Part shown: positions 14,852 through 22,424 of the stretch, piece after piece
How positions within the stretch are numbered: the first letter of the stretch is position 1
How the letters are laid out: each line of letters starts with the position of its first letter
Origin: DATAFF01 sp044870245
GTDB taxonomy: Bacteria > Pseudomonadota > Alphaproteobacteria > Rhizobiales > Aestuariivirgaceae
Assembly: GCA_044870245.1 (NCBI GenBank)
Contig: JBIOYR010000047.1
Location: forward strand, 1 to 32,792
DNA: 32,792 bases
Reading direction: 5' to 3'
Translations under genes and position numbers: made by a program
Notes under the pieces: generated by a model
Seen by the model: only the letters and a program-made list of their open reading frames with translations
Database searches by the model: none
What the model was told of the DNA's origin: nothing

Positions 14852-15760
14852 CTAGCTTGCGGCGAGCGCCGCCTTCGGCTGCAGGGTCTTCTGCGCGGCG
14901 TTCTTCACCGCCTTCTGGACTTTCTCGAAGGCTCTGACCTCGATCTGACGGATGCGCTCGCGCGACACCCCGAACTCGCTTGACAGCTCCTCGAGCGTCA
15001 GCGGCTCGTCCCTGAGCCGGCGCGCCTCGAAGATCCGCCGCTCGCGGTCGGTGAGCTTGCCGAGAGCATTCTTGAGGAGATCAGCCCGCATGCTGAGCTC
15101 CTCGCTCTCGGCCAGCGTCGTCTCCTGGTCGTCATGTTCGTCGATCAGCCAGTCCTGCCACTCGCCTTCGCTGTCGACCCGCAGCGGCGCATTGAGCGAA
15201 GCATCGCCCGACAGCCGGCGATTCATCGACACGACATCGTCCTCCGGCACGCCGAGGCGGGTGGCGATCTCCTTCACCTGATCGGGCCTGAGATCGCCGT
15301 CCTCGAGAGCCTGTATCTGGCCTTTGACCTTGCGGAGGTTGAAGAACAGCTTCTTCTGGTTGGCCGTGGTGCCCATCTTGACCAGCGACCAGGAGCGCAG
15401 GATGAACTCCTGGATCGAGGCCTTGATCCACCACATCGCATAGGTGGCGAGGCGGAATCCCTTCTCGGGCTCGAAGCGCTTGACCGCCTGCATGAGGCCG
15501 ACATTGCCTTCCGAGATCACCTCCGAGATCGGCAGCCCGTAGCCTCGATAGCCCATGGCAATCTTGGCGACGAGGCGCAGATGGCTGGTCACCAGCCGAT
15601 GGGCGGCATCGCGATCGCCATGCTCGCGCCAGCGTTTGGCCAGCATATATTCCTCGTCCGGCTGCAGCATCGGGAACTGCCGGATCTGCTGAAGATAGCG
15701 GGCGAGCCCGCCTTCGCTGCTGACGGATGGCAAGCTTGCAATGGTCTTGGTGCTCATCAT
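14852..15760 (-). CDS. rpoH: RNA polymerase heat-shock sigma factor (sigma-32)
   Basis: RpoH directs RNA polymerase to heat-shock promoters. The 302-residue protein has region 1.2-2 (LARYLQQIRQFPML; EGNVGLMQAVKRFEPEKGFR; YAMWWIKASIQEFILRSWSL), the RpoH box NQKKLFFNLRK that distinguishes it from RpoD, and a region 4 helix-turn-helix (LTLEELSSEFGVSRERIRQIE). Alphaproteobacteria often have two rpoH genes; which paralogue this is cannot be decided here. The ATG at 15760 is followed directly by a second ATG (15757), and GGGGA before them fits 15757 slightly better. A heat-shock-like promoter and a hairpin-forming leader lie upstream. It follows rluD on the same strand after a 140-base gap. Confidence 0.95.
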   Translation of the reverse strand: MMSTKTIASLPSVSSEGGLARYLQQIRQFPMLQPDEEYMLAKRWREHGDRDAAHRLVTSHLRLVAKIAMGYRGYGLPISEVISEGNVGLMQAVKRFEPEKGFRLATYAMWWIKASIQEFILRSWSLVKMGTTANQKKLFFNLRKVKGQIQALEDGDLRPDQVKEIATRLGVPEDDVVSMNRRLSGDASLNAPLRVDSEGEWQDWLIDEHDDQETTLAESEELSMRADLLKNALGKLTDRERRIFEARRLRDEPLTLEELSSEFGVSRERIRQIEVRAFEKVQKAVKNAAQKTLQPKAALAAS

Positions 15761-15816
15761 ATGTCCCCGAACGACCGCGCCCGGTGAACTGTTTCAGGAC
15801 GGGGCGGTCGAACCGA

Positions 15817-15848
15817 TCTATATGGGTACGTCGGAGGTTACTTTTAAG
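15817..15848 (-). promoter_or_regulatory. Heat-shock (RpoH-type) promoter candidate before rpoH
   Basis: On the minus strand, CTTAAAA, a 15-base spacer and CCCATATA occur 57-88 bases before the rpoH start. This resembles the sigma-32 consensus (CTTGAAA, 11-16 bases, CCCATnT) with one mismatch in the -35 element. It would make rpoH autoregulated, as reported for one rpoH promoter of Caulobacter. Confidence 0.45.
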
Positions 15849-15900
15849 ACCATAACATGAACGGTCCAAATTAACTGTTGGTCACCAATCCGCCAGGCCG

Positions 15901-16908
15901 TCACGAAGGATCGTGCAAGGCGGCGAGGAGGCTCGCCATGTCGGTCGGCAGCGGGGATTCGAAGCGCATCGGGACTTTGGTCGTCGGGTGCTCGAAACCG
16001 AGGAGGGCGGCATGAAGAGCGTGGCGATTCAAGGCTTTGAGGGCAGCTCTGGCCGCTGTCGGCAGCTTGCTGGCGAAGGTCCGGAAACCGGCACCATAGG
16101 TGTCGTCCCCCAATAGCGGGTGGCCGATATGCGCCAGATGCACGCGGATCTGGTGGGTGCGGCCGGTCTCAAGCTCGAGCCGGAGCAGGCTCGCCGCCGG
16201 GTCCTTGCCGAAGGAGAAGCTCTCCAGCAGCTGATAATGTGTCGCAGCCTCCCTGCCGCTTCCCTCCGGCACCACCGTCATCTTGGTTCGGCTCGTCCGC
16301 TTGCGCCCGATCGCCGCCCGGATATCGCCGCTCTGCCGGGGCGGCCGACCCCAGGCAAGCGCCAGATAGGCCCGCTCGAGCCTGCCGTCGCGGCCGTGGG
16401 CCGCAAATTGCCGCTGCAGCGCCCGGTGCGCCTGGTCGTTCTTCGCCACCACCATGAGACCGGTGGTGTCCTTGTCCAGCCGGTGCACGATGCCGGGCCG
16501 GCGGACCCCGCCTATGCTCGACAGGCTGTCGCCGCAATGCGCCAGCAGCGCATTGACCAGGGTGCCGGTCCAGTTGCCGGCCGCCGGGTGCACCACCAGC
16601 CCGGCCGGCTTGTCGATGACGATGAGGTCGCGATCCTCATGGACTATGGCGAGGGGGATCGTCTCGGCCTCGGGCGTCGCGTCGACCGGCTCCGGCACGC
16701 TCGCCACGATCTCGTCACCCGCGCGGACCCCGTGGCGCGGCTCGTGCACCGCTTCGCCGGCGACCGACACGGCGCCGGCAGCGATCATCGCCTGGAAACG
16801 GGTCCGGCTGATCTCGGGGAAATGCTCGGCGAGCACCCGGTCGAGGCGCTCGCCATGGGCCGTCGCCGCCACCATCATGCGCAACGGACCGCGATCGGAT
16901 CTGACCAT
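15901..16908 (-). CDS. 23S rRNA pseudouridine synthase, RluA/RluD family
   Basis: RluA-family enzymes convert specific uridines of 23S rRNA to pseudouridine; RluD acts on helix 69. The 335-residue protein has an N-terminal S4-like RNA-binding segment (about 18-72, ERLDRVLAEHFPEISRTRFQ) and a catalytic domain. The signature is RPGIVHRLDKDTTGLMVVAK with catalytic Asp145, followed by ETGRTHQIRVHLAHIGHPL. The S4 domain and length favour RluD over RluA or RluC, but the exact target is not certain. The ATG at 16908 follows AAGGA at good spacing. It lies upstream of rpoH on the same strand, a pairing common in alphaproteobacteria. Confidence 0.9.
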   Translation of the reverse strand: MVRSDRGPLRMMVAATAHGERLDRVLAEHFPEISRTRFQAMIAAGAVSVAGEAVHEPRHGVRAGDEIVASVPEPVDATPEAETIPLAIVHEDRDLIVIDKPAGLVVHPAAGNWTGTLVNALLAHCGDSLSSIGGVRRPGIVHRLDKDTTGLMVVAKNDQAHRALQRQFAAHGRDGRLERAYLALAWGRPPRQSGDIRAAIGRKRTSRTKMTVVPEGSGREAATHYQLLESFSFGKDPAASLLRLELETGRTHQIRVHLAHIGHPLLGDDTYGAGFRTFASKLPTAARAALKALNRHALHAALLGFEHPTTKVPMRFESPLPTDMASLLAALHDPS

Positions 16909-16992
16909 GTCGGTCCTTGACGCTCCCCTGCCCTTCCCACCATCCCGTCGCTTTCGAGACTGCCCCTGGCGATCGTCGCTGTCCAGCAGCGC

Positions 16993-17021
16993 TTGCAGTC
17001 GGCGGAGCCACTGGATATAGG
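16993..17021 (+). promoter_or_regulatory. Sigma-70 promoter of tRNA-Glu
   Basis: TTGCAG at 16993-16998 and TATAGG at 17016-17021 are separated by exactly 17 bases. Transcription would begin near 17028, about 21 bases before the tRNA. No other gene on this strand could use it. Confidence 0.65.
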
Positions 17022-17048
17022 TGGCGGAAGCGGCATCGCCGCCCGAGC

Positions 17049-17124
17049 GCCCCCTTCGTCTAGCGGTCCAGGACGCGGCCCTCTCACGGCTGAAACAGGG
17101 GTTCGAGTCCCCTAGGGGGCGCCA
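17049..17124 (+). tRNA. tRNA-Glu (anticodon CTC)
   Basis: This is a 76-base cloverleaf including an encoded CCA. The acceptor stem GCCCCCT (17049-17055) pairs with AGGGGGC (17114-17120). The D arm contains TAGCGGTCCAGGA, and the anticodon loop CTCTCAC gives the anticodon CTC. The T arm contains GGTTCGAGTCC. The discriminator is G and CCA is at 17122-17124. The 3' end from 17100 is repeated at 30758-30781, marking it as the likely integration site of the arsenic island. Confidence 0.95.
17100..17123 (+). repeat. Putative left attachment site, 3' end of tRNA-Glu
   Basis: These 24 bases (T arm, acceptor strand and CC) recur at 30758-30781 with one mismatch (T at 17113, G at 30771). Integrases commonly use this part of a tRNA gene as attB, so the 13.6-kb interval is a candidate integrated element. 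Confidence 0.55.
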
Positions 17125-17241
17125 AGCAGAATCTGTCGCTTACCGCAACCGCTGCTTTGTTGTGGTCGATCCCCGAGAAGGCCCATAACCGGACATAGGG
17201 GGCAAACCTGTGGTCATGATCGGCCTACTCGCAGTGTGAAA

Positions 17242-18018
17242 TCATAGAGAACGTCCCGCACTCGTATTGCTCTCGGCTTCTATCGTGTTCTTGGTGAGAG
17301 CTGAGAATTTGCCCTGATCCGGCGCTCCCTCCGGAACGGCACGGGATGGACCAATTTCCTTGCTGCCGAGGAGCCAACCCACCACAGTCGAAGCGATGAA
17401 AGCGCCAGCAAACTCTGCGATCAGAAATCCTGGCAAGTCCTGCGGGCGGATACCGGAAAACGTGTTGGTGAGGCTTCGAGCAATTGCGACTGCCGGGTTC
17501 GCGAACGAGGTCGAGGCAGTGAACCAATAGGCCGAGGTGATGTAGAGTCCCACCAGTCCCGGAACGGCCGCGGCCGCGAATCGACTGCCCGCCAGAATGA
17601 CAGCGATCAGCCCAAAGGTGGCGACGCCCTCGGATAGCCATTGGCCGCCACCGCTGCGCACGGTTGTTGAAACGAACTCTCCATGCTCGAACATGGCATG
17701 GGCTAGACCGGTGCCCGTGATCCCGCCGGCGACCTGGGCAGCGATATAGCCGACGGCAAGAACCGGTACGATCTCGCGTCGATAGGCAAAGACGGCCGTC
17801 ACCGCCGGATTGAAGTGCGCACCCGACACCGGCGCCAGGATTGTAATCAGCACTGCCAGGATCGCGCCGGTCGCGATCGTGTTGCAGAGCAGCGCGACGG
17901 CGACGTCGTCGGTGAGCTTATCGGCCATGATGCCGGAGCCGACGACGGCCGTCACCAAGATGCAGGTGCCGAAGAACTCGGCCGCAAGCCGGCGTGGTGG
18001 ATCGAACTGAACAGTCAT
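17242..18018 (-). CDS. aqpS: Aquaglyceroporin AqpS, arsenite channel
   Basis: This is a 258-residue MIP-family channel with six membrane helices. In rhizobial ars operons AqpS lets As(III), produced from As(V) by ArsC, leave the cell by diffusion. The two pore motifs are SGAHFNPAVTAVF (NPA at 70-72) and TSFANPAVAIAR (NPA at 174-176). The residue after the second NPA is Val177 rather than the Arg of classic aquaporins, the same substitution described for Sinorhizobium AqpS. The ATG overlaps the arsC stop (ATGA), so translation is coupled and the channel is made only with the reductase. No Acr3 or ArsB pump is seen, which supports an export role. The charged C-terminal tail (about 225-258) is unusual. 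Confidence 0.88.
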   Translation of the reverse strand: MTVQFDPPRRLAAEFFGTCILVTAVVGSGIMADKLTDDVAVALLCNTIATGAILAVLITILAPVSGAHFNPAVTAVFAYRREIVPVLAVGYIAAQVAGGITGTGLAHAMFEHGEFVSTTVRSGGGQWLSEGVATFGLIAVILAGSRFAAAAVPGLVGLYITSAYWFTASTSFANPAVAIARSLTNTFSGIRPQDLPGFLIAEFAGAFIASTVVGWLLGSKEIGPSRAVPEGAPDQGKFSALTKNTIEAESNTSAGRSL

Positions 18019-18572
18019 CGTCCTTCTGTCGTCATTGACGTTTGGCCAATGCTGTCCAGCCGGTGCTGGAGCGACAGACGATCGAGGCTGGCGATTGGCA
18101 GATTCACAAAGATCGATATACGAGAATTGAGCATGCGATAGGCATCGGCGAAGGCGATTGCCTTTTCCGCGTCGCTCCCTTCTACGGCGGCGGGATCGGG
18201 CACGCCCCAATGGGCGGTCATCGGCTGACCTGGCCACACCGGGCATGTTTCGGCGGCGGCGCTGTCGCACACCGTGAACACGAATTCCATCACCGGCGCA
18301 TTTGCCGATGCGAACTCATCCCAGCTCTTGGATCGAGCGAAATCGGTCGTGTAGTTCAACTTTTCAAGGAGGCGAATGGCATAGGGGTTGACGGTGCCCT
18401 TGGGCTGACTGCCGGCCGAGTATGCCTTGAACCGGCCCTTGCCCTCCCGGGTGAGAATGGCCTCGGCCATGATCGACCGTGCCGAGTTACCCGTGCAAAG
18501 GAAAAGCACGTTGAAGATGCGGTGCGGAGTGGCGGTGCTCAGGGGGTCAACTCCATCCTGATGGCGGCTCAC
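18015..18572 (-). CDS. arsC: Arsenate reductase ArsC (low-molecular-weight phosphatase type)
   Basis: This 185-residue protein reduces As(V) to As(III) in the cytoplasm. The P-loop CTGNSAR (Cys26 to Arg32) is the CX5R phosphatase signature. The pair Cys102/Cys110 (VCDSAAAETCP) fits the redox cysteines of the thioredoxin- or mycothiol-type branch, and HWGVPDPA is the Asp loop. The GTG at 18572 starts the open frame, with a weak GGGG ribosome-binding site. The first about 15 residues are not conserved, so an internal start is possible. The gene sits between arsR (71-base gap) and aqpS (ATGA overlap), forming arsR-arsC-aqpS. Its product feeds the channel, and aioBA oxidises As(III) outside. Confidence 0.92.
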   Translation of the reverse strand: MSRHQDGVDPLSTATPHRIFNVLFLCTGNSARSIMAEAILTREGKGRFKAYSAGSQPKGTVNPYAIRLLEKLNYTTDFARSKSWDEFASANAPVMEFVFTVCDSAAAETCPVWPGQPMTAHWGVPDPAAVEGSDAEKAIAFADAYRMLNSRISIFVNLPIASLDRLSLQHRLDSIGQTSMTTEGR

Positions 18573-18643
18573 GCAGCCCCATCAACAGCAGCGAGCCAGG
18601 TGAAACTTCAATCACAGGCGGTTCCGACACTGACATCGCTCGA

Positions 18644-19093
18644 TCACGAGCTGCCGGTCGACCCACAGCCACTATTCTCTTTACTCGCCGAGCCGGTGCT
18701 GCAGCCGCACCCCTTCTTGGGTTCAAGACCGAGAAAACCGCACAGCTCCGGATGCCCATCGCAGCAATCGGTCACGAGGAACGCCAGCAGTGCTCGCATG
18801 CCCTGGACGTCCGCGCGGTAGATGATCGAGCGGCCCTCACGAACGCCAACGATCAGTCCCGCGCGCGCCAGGATGCCGAGATGAACGGACAGCGTGTTCT
18901 GTTGGCAGCTCAAGGCTTCTGCAATGGCACCGGCAGCAAGTCCGCGGGGTTCACTCTCCATCAACAGCTTGAATATCGACAGCCGGGTGGCTTGGCCCAG
19001 TGCCGCTAAAGCCGACAAGGCATAAGGCGCGGACATTTCACTCGAAAGTTCCGGACCCGCGTGGCTCGCCACCGCCAGTAGTCTTGTAGCCAA
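18644..19093 (-). CDS. arsR: ArsR/SmtB-family arsenic-responsive repressor
   Basis: This is a 149-residue winged-helix repressor that releases DNA on binding As(III). The recognition helix region is LSCQQNTLSVHLGILARAGL, followed by the wing VREGRSIIYRA. Candidate As(III) ligands are Cys110, Cys111 and Cys118 (DCCDGHPELC). A further Cys-rich tail (Cys129, 131, 143; KKGCGCSTGS) goes beyond the usual length. The start is TTG at 19093, chosen because GGAGG lies 7 bases before it; the first ATG (codon 20) has no ribosome-binding site. It heads the arsR-arsC-aqpS operon and is divergent from aioBA across 147 AT-rich bases, so it probably controls both directions. Confidence 0.9.
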   Translation of the reverse strand: MATRLLAVASHAGPELSSEMSAPYALSALAALGQATRLSIFKLLMESEPRGLAAGAIAEALSCQQNTLSVHLGILARAGLIVGVREGRSIIYRADVQGMRALLAFLVTDCCDGHPELCGFLGLEPKKGCGCSTGSASKENSGCGSTGSS

Positions 19094-19169
19094 AACGCTA
19101 CCTCCAGTTCAGAAGCATTCACATTCAATGACACATAGATGACAGCGTCGTAACAATCTACTAATCTTC

Positions 19170-19181
19170 ATTTCAAGAAAT
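19170..19181. promoter_or_regulatory. Operator-like palindrome between arsR and aioB
   Basis: ATTTCAAGAAAT is a 12-base near-palindrome (5-base arms, 2-base centre) in the AT-rich gap between divergent arsR and aioB. Its ATTTC...GAAAT arms match the operator-like repeat at 24593-24614 by the second arsR, though with shorter spacing. An ArsR binding role is inferred. Confidence 0.35.
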
Positions 19182-19240
19182 CCAGAAATCGCGTAATCCA
19201 GAATTAAAGATAATTTGCGCGATCCCAAGGGAGGGATGTC

Positions 19241-19762
19241 ATGAAGCGATGTCGTGCAATGGTGGACGTCGGGCGTCGCAATTTCCTGAGCGGCGCTGGG
19301 GCGGCCGCAGCGGGAGCTGCAGCGTCAACCCTGCTTCCCGGCGCACCCCAGGCGGCAACCTCGACGATGGGCGGTTCCTATCCTTCAAGCCGTCTGGCCA
19401 ATGCCAAGGAGCTTAAGGTCAACGAACCGCTGGAAGTGACCTACCCAGACGCCCAGGCCCCCGGCGTTCTCCTGAAGCTTGGCATGCCCGTTCAGGGTGG
19501 CGTGGGGCCGGATGGTGACATCGTCGGCTTCACCACGATCTGCCCGCACAAGGGTTTCCCGCTGGCGTACAGCCCCGCTGACCATACCCTGAACTGCCCC
19601 GGCCATTACGGCCGTTATGATTGCGATGCCGGTGGCCTGCAAATCTGGGGCCATGCCACCCAGAACCTCCCCCAATACATGCTGCGGGTCGATGACAAGG
19701 GCGACATCTACGCCGAAGGGCTGGATGAATTGCTGTACGGCCGCTTGGCCAACGTGCTCTGA
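19241..19762 (+). CDS. aioB: Arsenite oxidase small (Rieske) subunit AioB
   Basis: AioB passes electrons from the molybdenum subunit to a c-type cytochrome or azurin. The 173-residue precursor has a twin-arginine signal (GRRNFLSGAGAAAAG, cleavage near residue 39). Its Rieske [2Fe-2S] ligands are Cys101/His103 (CPHKGF) and Cys119/His122 (CPGH). The two places that carry disulfide cysteines in bc1-type Rieske proteins are Phe106 and Gly121, so the cluster lacks the disulfide, as described for the rhizobial NT-26 enzyme. The ATG at 19241 follows GGAGGG. The TGA stop overlaps the aioA ribosome-binding site. The folded complex with AioA is exported by this signal. Confidence 0.95.
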   Translation: MKRCRAMVDVGRRNFLSGAGAAAAGAAASTLLPGAPQAATSTMGGSYPSSRLANAKELKVNEPLEVTYPDAQAPGVLLKLGMPVQGGVGPDGDIVGFTTICPHKGFPLAYSPADHTLNCPGHYGRYDCDAGGLQIWGHATQNLPQYMLRVDDKGDIYAEGLDELLYGRLANVL

Positions 19763-19775
19763 GGAGGGTCGGATC

Positions 19776-22388
19776 ATGGCATACAAGCGCCACATCAACC
19801 GTCTGCCAATCATCCCGAAGGACGCGAACCGCTACAACGTGACCTGCCATTATTGCATCGTCGGCTGCGGTTACCACGCCTACACTTGGGACACCAACCG
19901 ACAAGGCGGAACAGCGCCTGAAGAGAATCTCTTCGGGGTCGATCTTTCCAAGCAGCAGGAGGCCGAGACCGAGGCGTGGTATGCGCCGGCGATGTACAAC
20001 ATCGTCAAGCAGAATGGCCGCGACGTCCATATCGTCATCAAGCCCGACAAGAACTGCGTTGTGAACTCCGGCCTCGGCTCCATTCGAGGCGCGCGGATGG
20101 CCGAGATGAGCTACAGCGCCCAGCGCAACACCGAGCTGCAACGCCTCACAGACCCGATGGTCTGGCGCTATGGGCAAATGCAGCCCACGAGCTGGGAAGA
20201 CGCTCTGGATCTGGTGGCACGAGTGACGGCGGCAGTGATCAACGAGCAAGGTGAGGATGGCGTGATCGTCTCGGCGTTCGACCATGGCGGCGCCGGCGGC
20301 GGTTATGAGAACACCTGGGGCACGGGCAAGCTCTATTTCGCTGCGATGAGGATCAAGAACATCCGCATTCACAACCGACCCGCCTATAACTCGGAGGTTC
20401 ACGCCACCCGTGACATGGGCGTTGGTGAACTCAACAACTGCTACGAGGATGCGGAACTCGCCGACACCATTTTCGCCGTGGGCACCAACGCCCTGGAAAC
20501 TCAGACCAATTATTTTTTGAACCACTGGGTGCCGAACCTGCGCGGCAGCTCGCTGGAGAAGAAGAAATCCGAGCTGTCGGACGAACCGCATGATCGCGCC
20601 AAGGTGGTCATTGTCGATCCGCGGCGGACCGTCACCGTGAATGCCTGCGAGATCGAGGCAGGCAAAGACAACGTGCTTCACCTCGCGATCAATTCAGGGA
20701 CTGACCTCGCCCTTTTTAACGCGCTGCTCACCTACATTGGTGACAAGGGTTGGGTCGATAAGGAGTTTCTAGCGGCCTCGACCAAGGATTTCGATAAGGC
20801 TCTCCAGGCCAACAAGACCTCAATTGATGATGCCGCGCAGATCACCGGACTGAAGCCCGAGCAAATCGTGATGGCGGCCGAATGGATCGCTAAACCAAAG
20901 GAAGGTGGCAAGCGTCGCCGAACGATGTTCTGCTACGAGAAGGGCCTGATCTGGGGCAATGACAACTACCGCACCAATGGGGCCCTGGTAAATGTGGCGC
21001 TGGCGACCGGCAATATCGGGCGGCCGGGCGGCGGCTGCGTCCGCATGGGCGGTCATCAGGAAGGCTATTCCCGGCCTTCCGACGCTTTCATCGGCAAGCC
21101 GGCCCCCTATGTCGATCAGCTCCTGATCCACGGCAAGGGCGGCATTCATCACATCTGGGGCTGCGACCACTACAAGACGACGCTCAATGCGTTGGAGTTC
21201 AAGCGCCGTTACAAGGAGCGCACTGACAAGGTCAAGGACGCCATGTCGGCCGTGCCCTATGGCGACCGCAAAGCAACTGTCGATGCCATTATTGGAGCGA
21301 TCAAGCAGGGCGGGCTCTTTGCCGTCGATGTTGACATCATCCCGACCAAGATTGGTCAAGCCTGCCATGTGTGGCTCCCGGCAGCAACATCCGGCGAGAT
21401 GAACCTGACCTCGATGAATGGCGAGCGCCGGATGAGGCTGACCGAGCGCTATATGGACCCGCCCGGACGGGCCATGCCCGATTGCCTCATCGCTGCTCGC
21501 ATCGCCAACAACTTGGAGCGGGTGTTCCGCGAAATGGGTCAGAACGATCGCGCCGATCAGTTCAAGGGCTTCGATTGGCAAACCGAGGAAGACGCCTTCA
21601 TGGATGGCTATCACCAGCACGAGAAGGGTGGGGAGTTCGTGACCTACGCCCGCCTGCGAGCGATGGGCACCAACGGCTTCCAGGAACCAGCCACAGGCAC
21701 AGAAGCGACCGGGCCGGTTGAGGAGGGCACCTCGACGGGAAAGAAGGGCGAAATCGTCGGCGGGACGGCCATCGAGGGCGCGAGGGGCAAGGAGCCCGTG
21801 CAGAAATCCACCCCGACCACCACGGGGGCACCTCCGCCAGCTCCTGCTGGAACGGAGCGCATCATCGGCACCAAGCGCCTTTATGCCGATGGAAAATTCA
21901 ACAAACCGGACGGCAAGGCCGTGTTCATGGAAACCCAGTGGCGCGGCCTACAGGCTCCCGGCAAGCAGGCCGAGAAGGACAAGTACCCGTTCCTCATCAA
22001 CAACGGCCGTACCAACCACGTCTGGCAGAGCGCCTATCTCGACCAGGAGAACGAACTGGTCATGGATCGCTGGCCGTACCCGTTCATCCAGATGAACCCG
22101 GACGACATGGGAGAGCTGGGTGTGAGCGAAGGTGATCTGGTCGAGGTCTATAACGACAATGGCTCGACCCAGGCCATGGTGTATCCGACGCCCACAGCCA
22201 AGCGAAAACAGACGTTCATGCTGTTCGCCTATCCAATGGGCGTTCAGGGGAATGTGGTCTCGCCCGGCGTCAACGAACTGATCATTCCCAATTACAAGCA
22301 GACCTGGGGAAATATCCGGAAAATTTCCGGCGCGCCCGAGGCCGTGAAGCATCTATCCTTCAAATCTCAGGAATACAAATCCTCCTGA
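19776..22388 (+). CDS. aioA: Arsenite oxidase large (molybdopterin) subunit AioA
   Basis: This 870-residue DMSO-reductase-family enzyme oxidises As(III) to As(V) in the periplasm with a bis-molybdopterin guanine dinucleotide cofactor. The [3Fe-4S] motif is CHYCIVGCGYHAY (Cys24, Cys27, Cys31). Characteristic AioA blocks follow: NRPAYNSEVHATRDMG, TNALETQTNYFLNHW, ATGNIGRPGGGCVRMGGHQ and NNGRTNHVWQSAYLDQ. Residues about 638-695 are a Gly/Thr/Pro-rich stretch (GTSTGKKGEIVGG, TTTGAPPPAPAG) that I do not recall in characterised AioA proteins and that makes this one longer than usual. The start follows GAGGAGGG. aioX, aioS, aioR and a cytochrome c are not present nearby. A hairpin ends the transcript. 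Confidence 0.96.
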   Translation: MAYKRHINRLPIIPKDANRYNVTCHYCIVGCGYHAYTWDTNRQGGTAPEENLFGVDLSKQQEAETEAWYAPAMYNIVKQNGRDVHIVIKPDKNCVVNSGLGSIRGARMAEMSYSAQRNTELQRLTDPMVWRYGQMQPTSWEDALDLVARVTAAVINEQGEDGVIVSAFDHGGAGGGYENTWGTGKLYFAAMRIKNIRIHNRPAYNSEVHATRDMGVGELNNCYEDAELADTIFAVGTNALETQTNYFLNHWVPNLRGSSLEKKKSELSDEPHDRAKVVIVDPRRTVTVNACEIEAGKDNVLHLAINSGTDLALFNALLTYIGDKGWVDKEFLAASTKDFDKALQANKTSIDDAAQITGLKPEQIVMAAEWIAKPKEGGKRRRTMFCYEKGLIWGNDNYRTNGALVNVALATGNIGRPGGGCVRMGGHQEGYSRPSDAFIGKPAPYVDQLLIHGKGGIHHIWGCDHYKTTLNALEFKRRYKERTDKVKDAMSAVPYGDRKATVDAIIGAIKQGGLFAVDVDIIPTKIGQACHVWLPAATSGEMNLTSMNGERRMRLTERYMDPPGRAMPDCLIAARIANNLERVFREMGQNDRADQFKGFDWQTEEDAFMDGYHQHEKGGEFVTYARLRAMGTNGFQEPATGTEATGPVEEGTSTGKKGEIVGGTAIEGARGKEPVQKSTPTTTGAPPPAPAGTERIIGTKRLYADGKFNKPDGKAVFMETQWRGLQAPGKQAEKDKYPFLINNGRTNHVWQSAYLDQENELVMDRWPYPFIQMNPDDMGELGVSEGDLVEVYNDNGSTQAMVYPTPTAKRKQTFMLFAYPMGVQGNVVSPGVNELIIPNYKQTWGNIRKISGAPEAVKHLSFKSQEYKSS

Positions 22389-22396
22389 GACGAATT

Positions 22397-22419
22397 GGGG
22401 AGCCGGCGAACGGCTCCCC
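22397..22419. terminator. Two-way terminator hairpin between aioA and the EamA gene
   Basis: GGGGAGCC (22397-22404) and GGCTCCCC (22412-22419) form a perfect 8-bp GC-rich stem with a 7-base loop, right after aioA and 5 bases from the convergent EamA stop. There is no T-run, so termination efficiency is uncertain. Confidence 0.6.
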
Positions 22420-22424
22420 GCGAT

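Noticed and set aside
14838..14856. Third copy of the heptad palindrome at the rpoH stop
   Set aside because: Only ACTGCCTAG matches; there is no second arm, so it may be chance or a remnant.
19195..19240. RpoN (-24/-12) promoter for aioBA
   Set aside because: A TTTGCG lies at about the right place for -12, but no GG is found at -24, so the consensus is not met.
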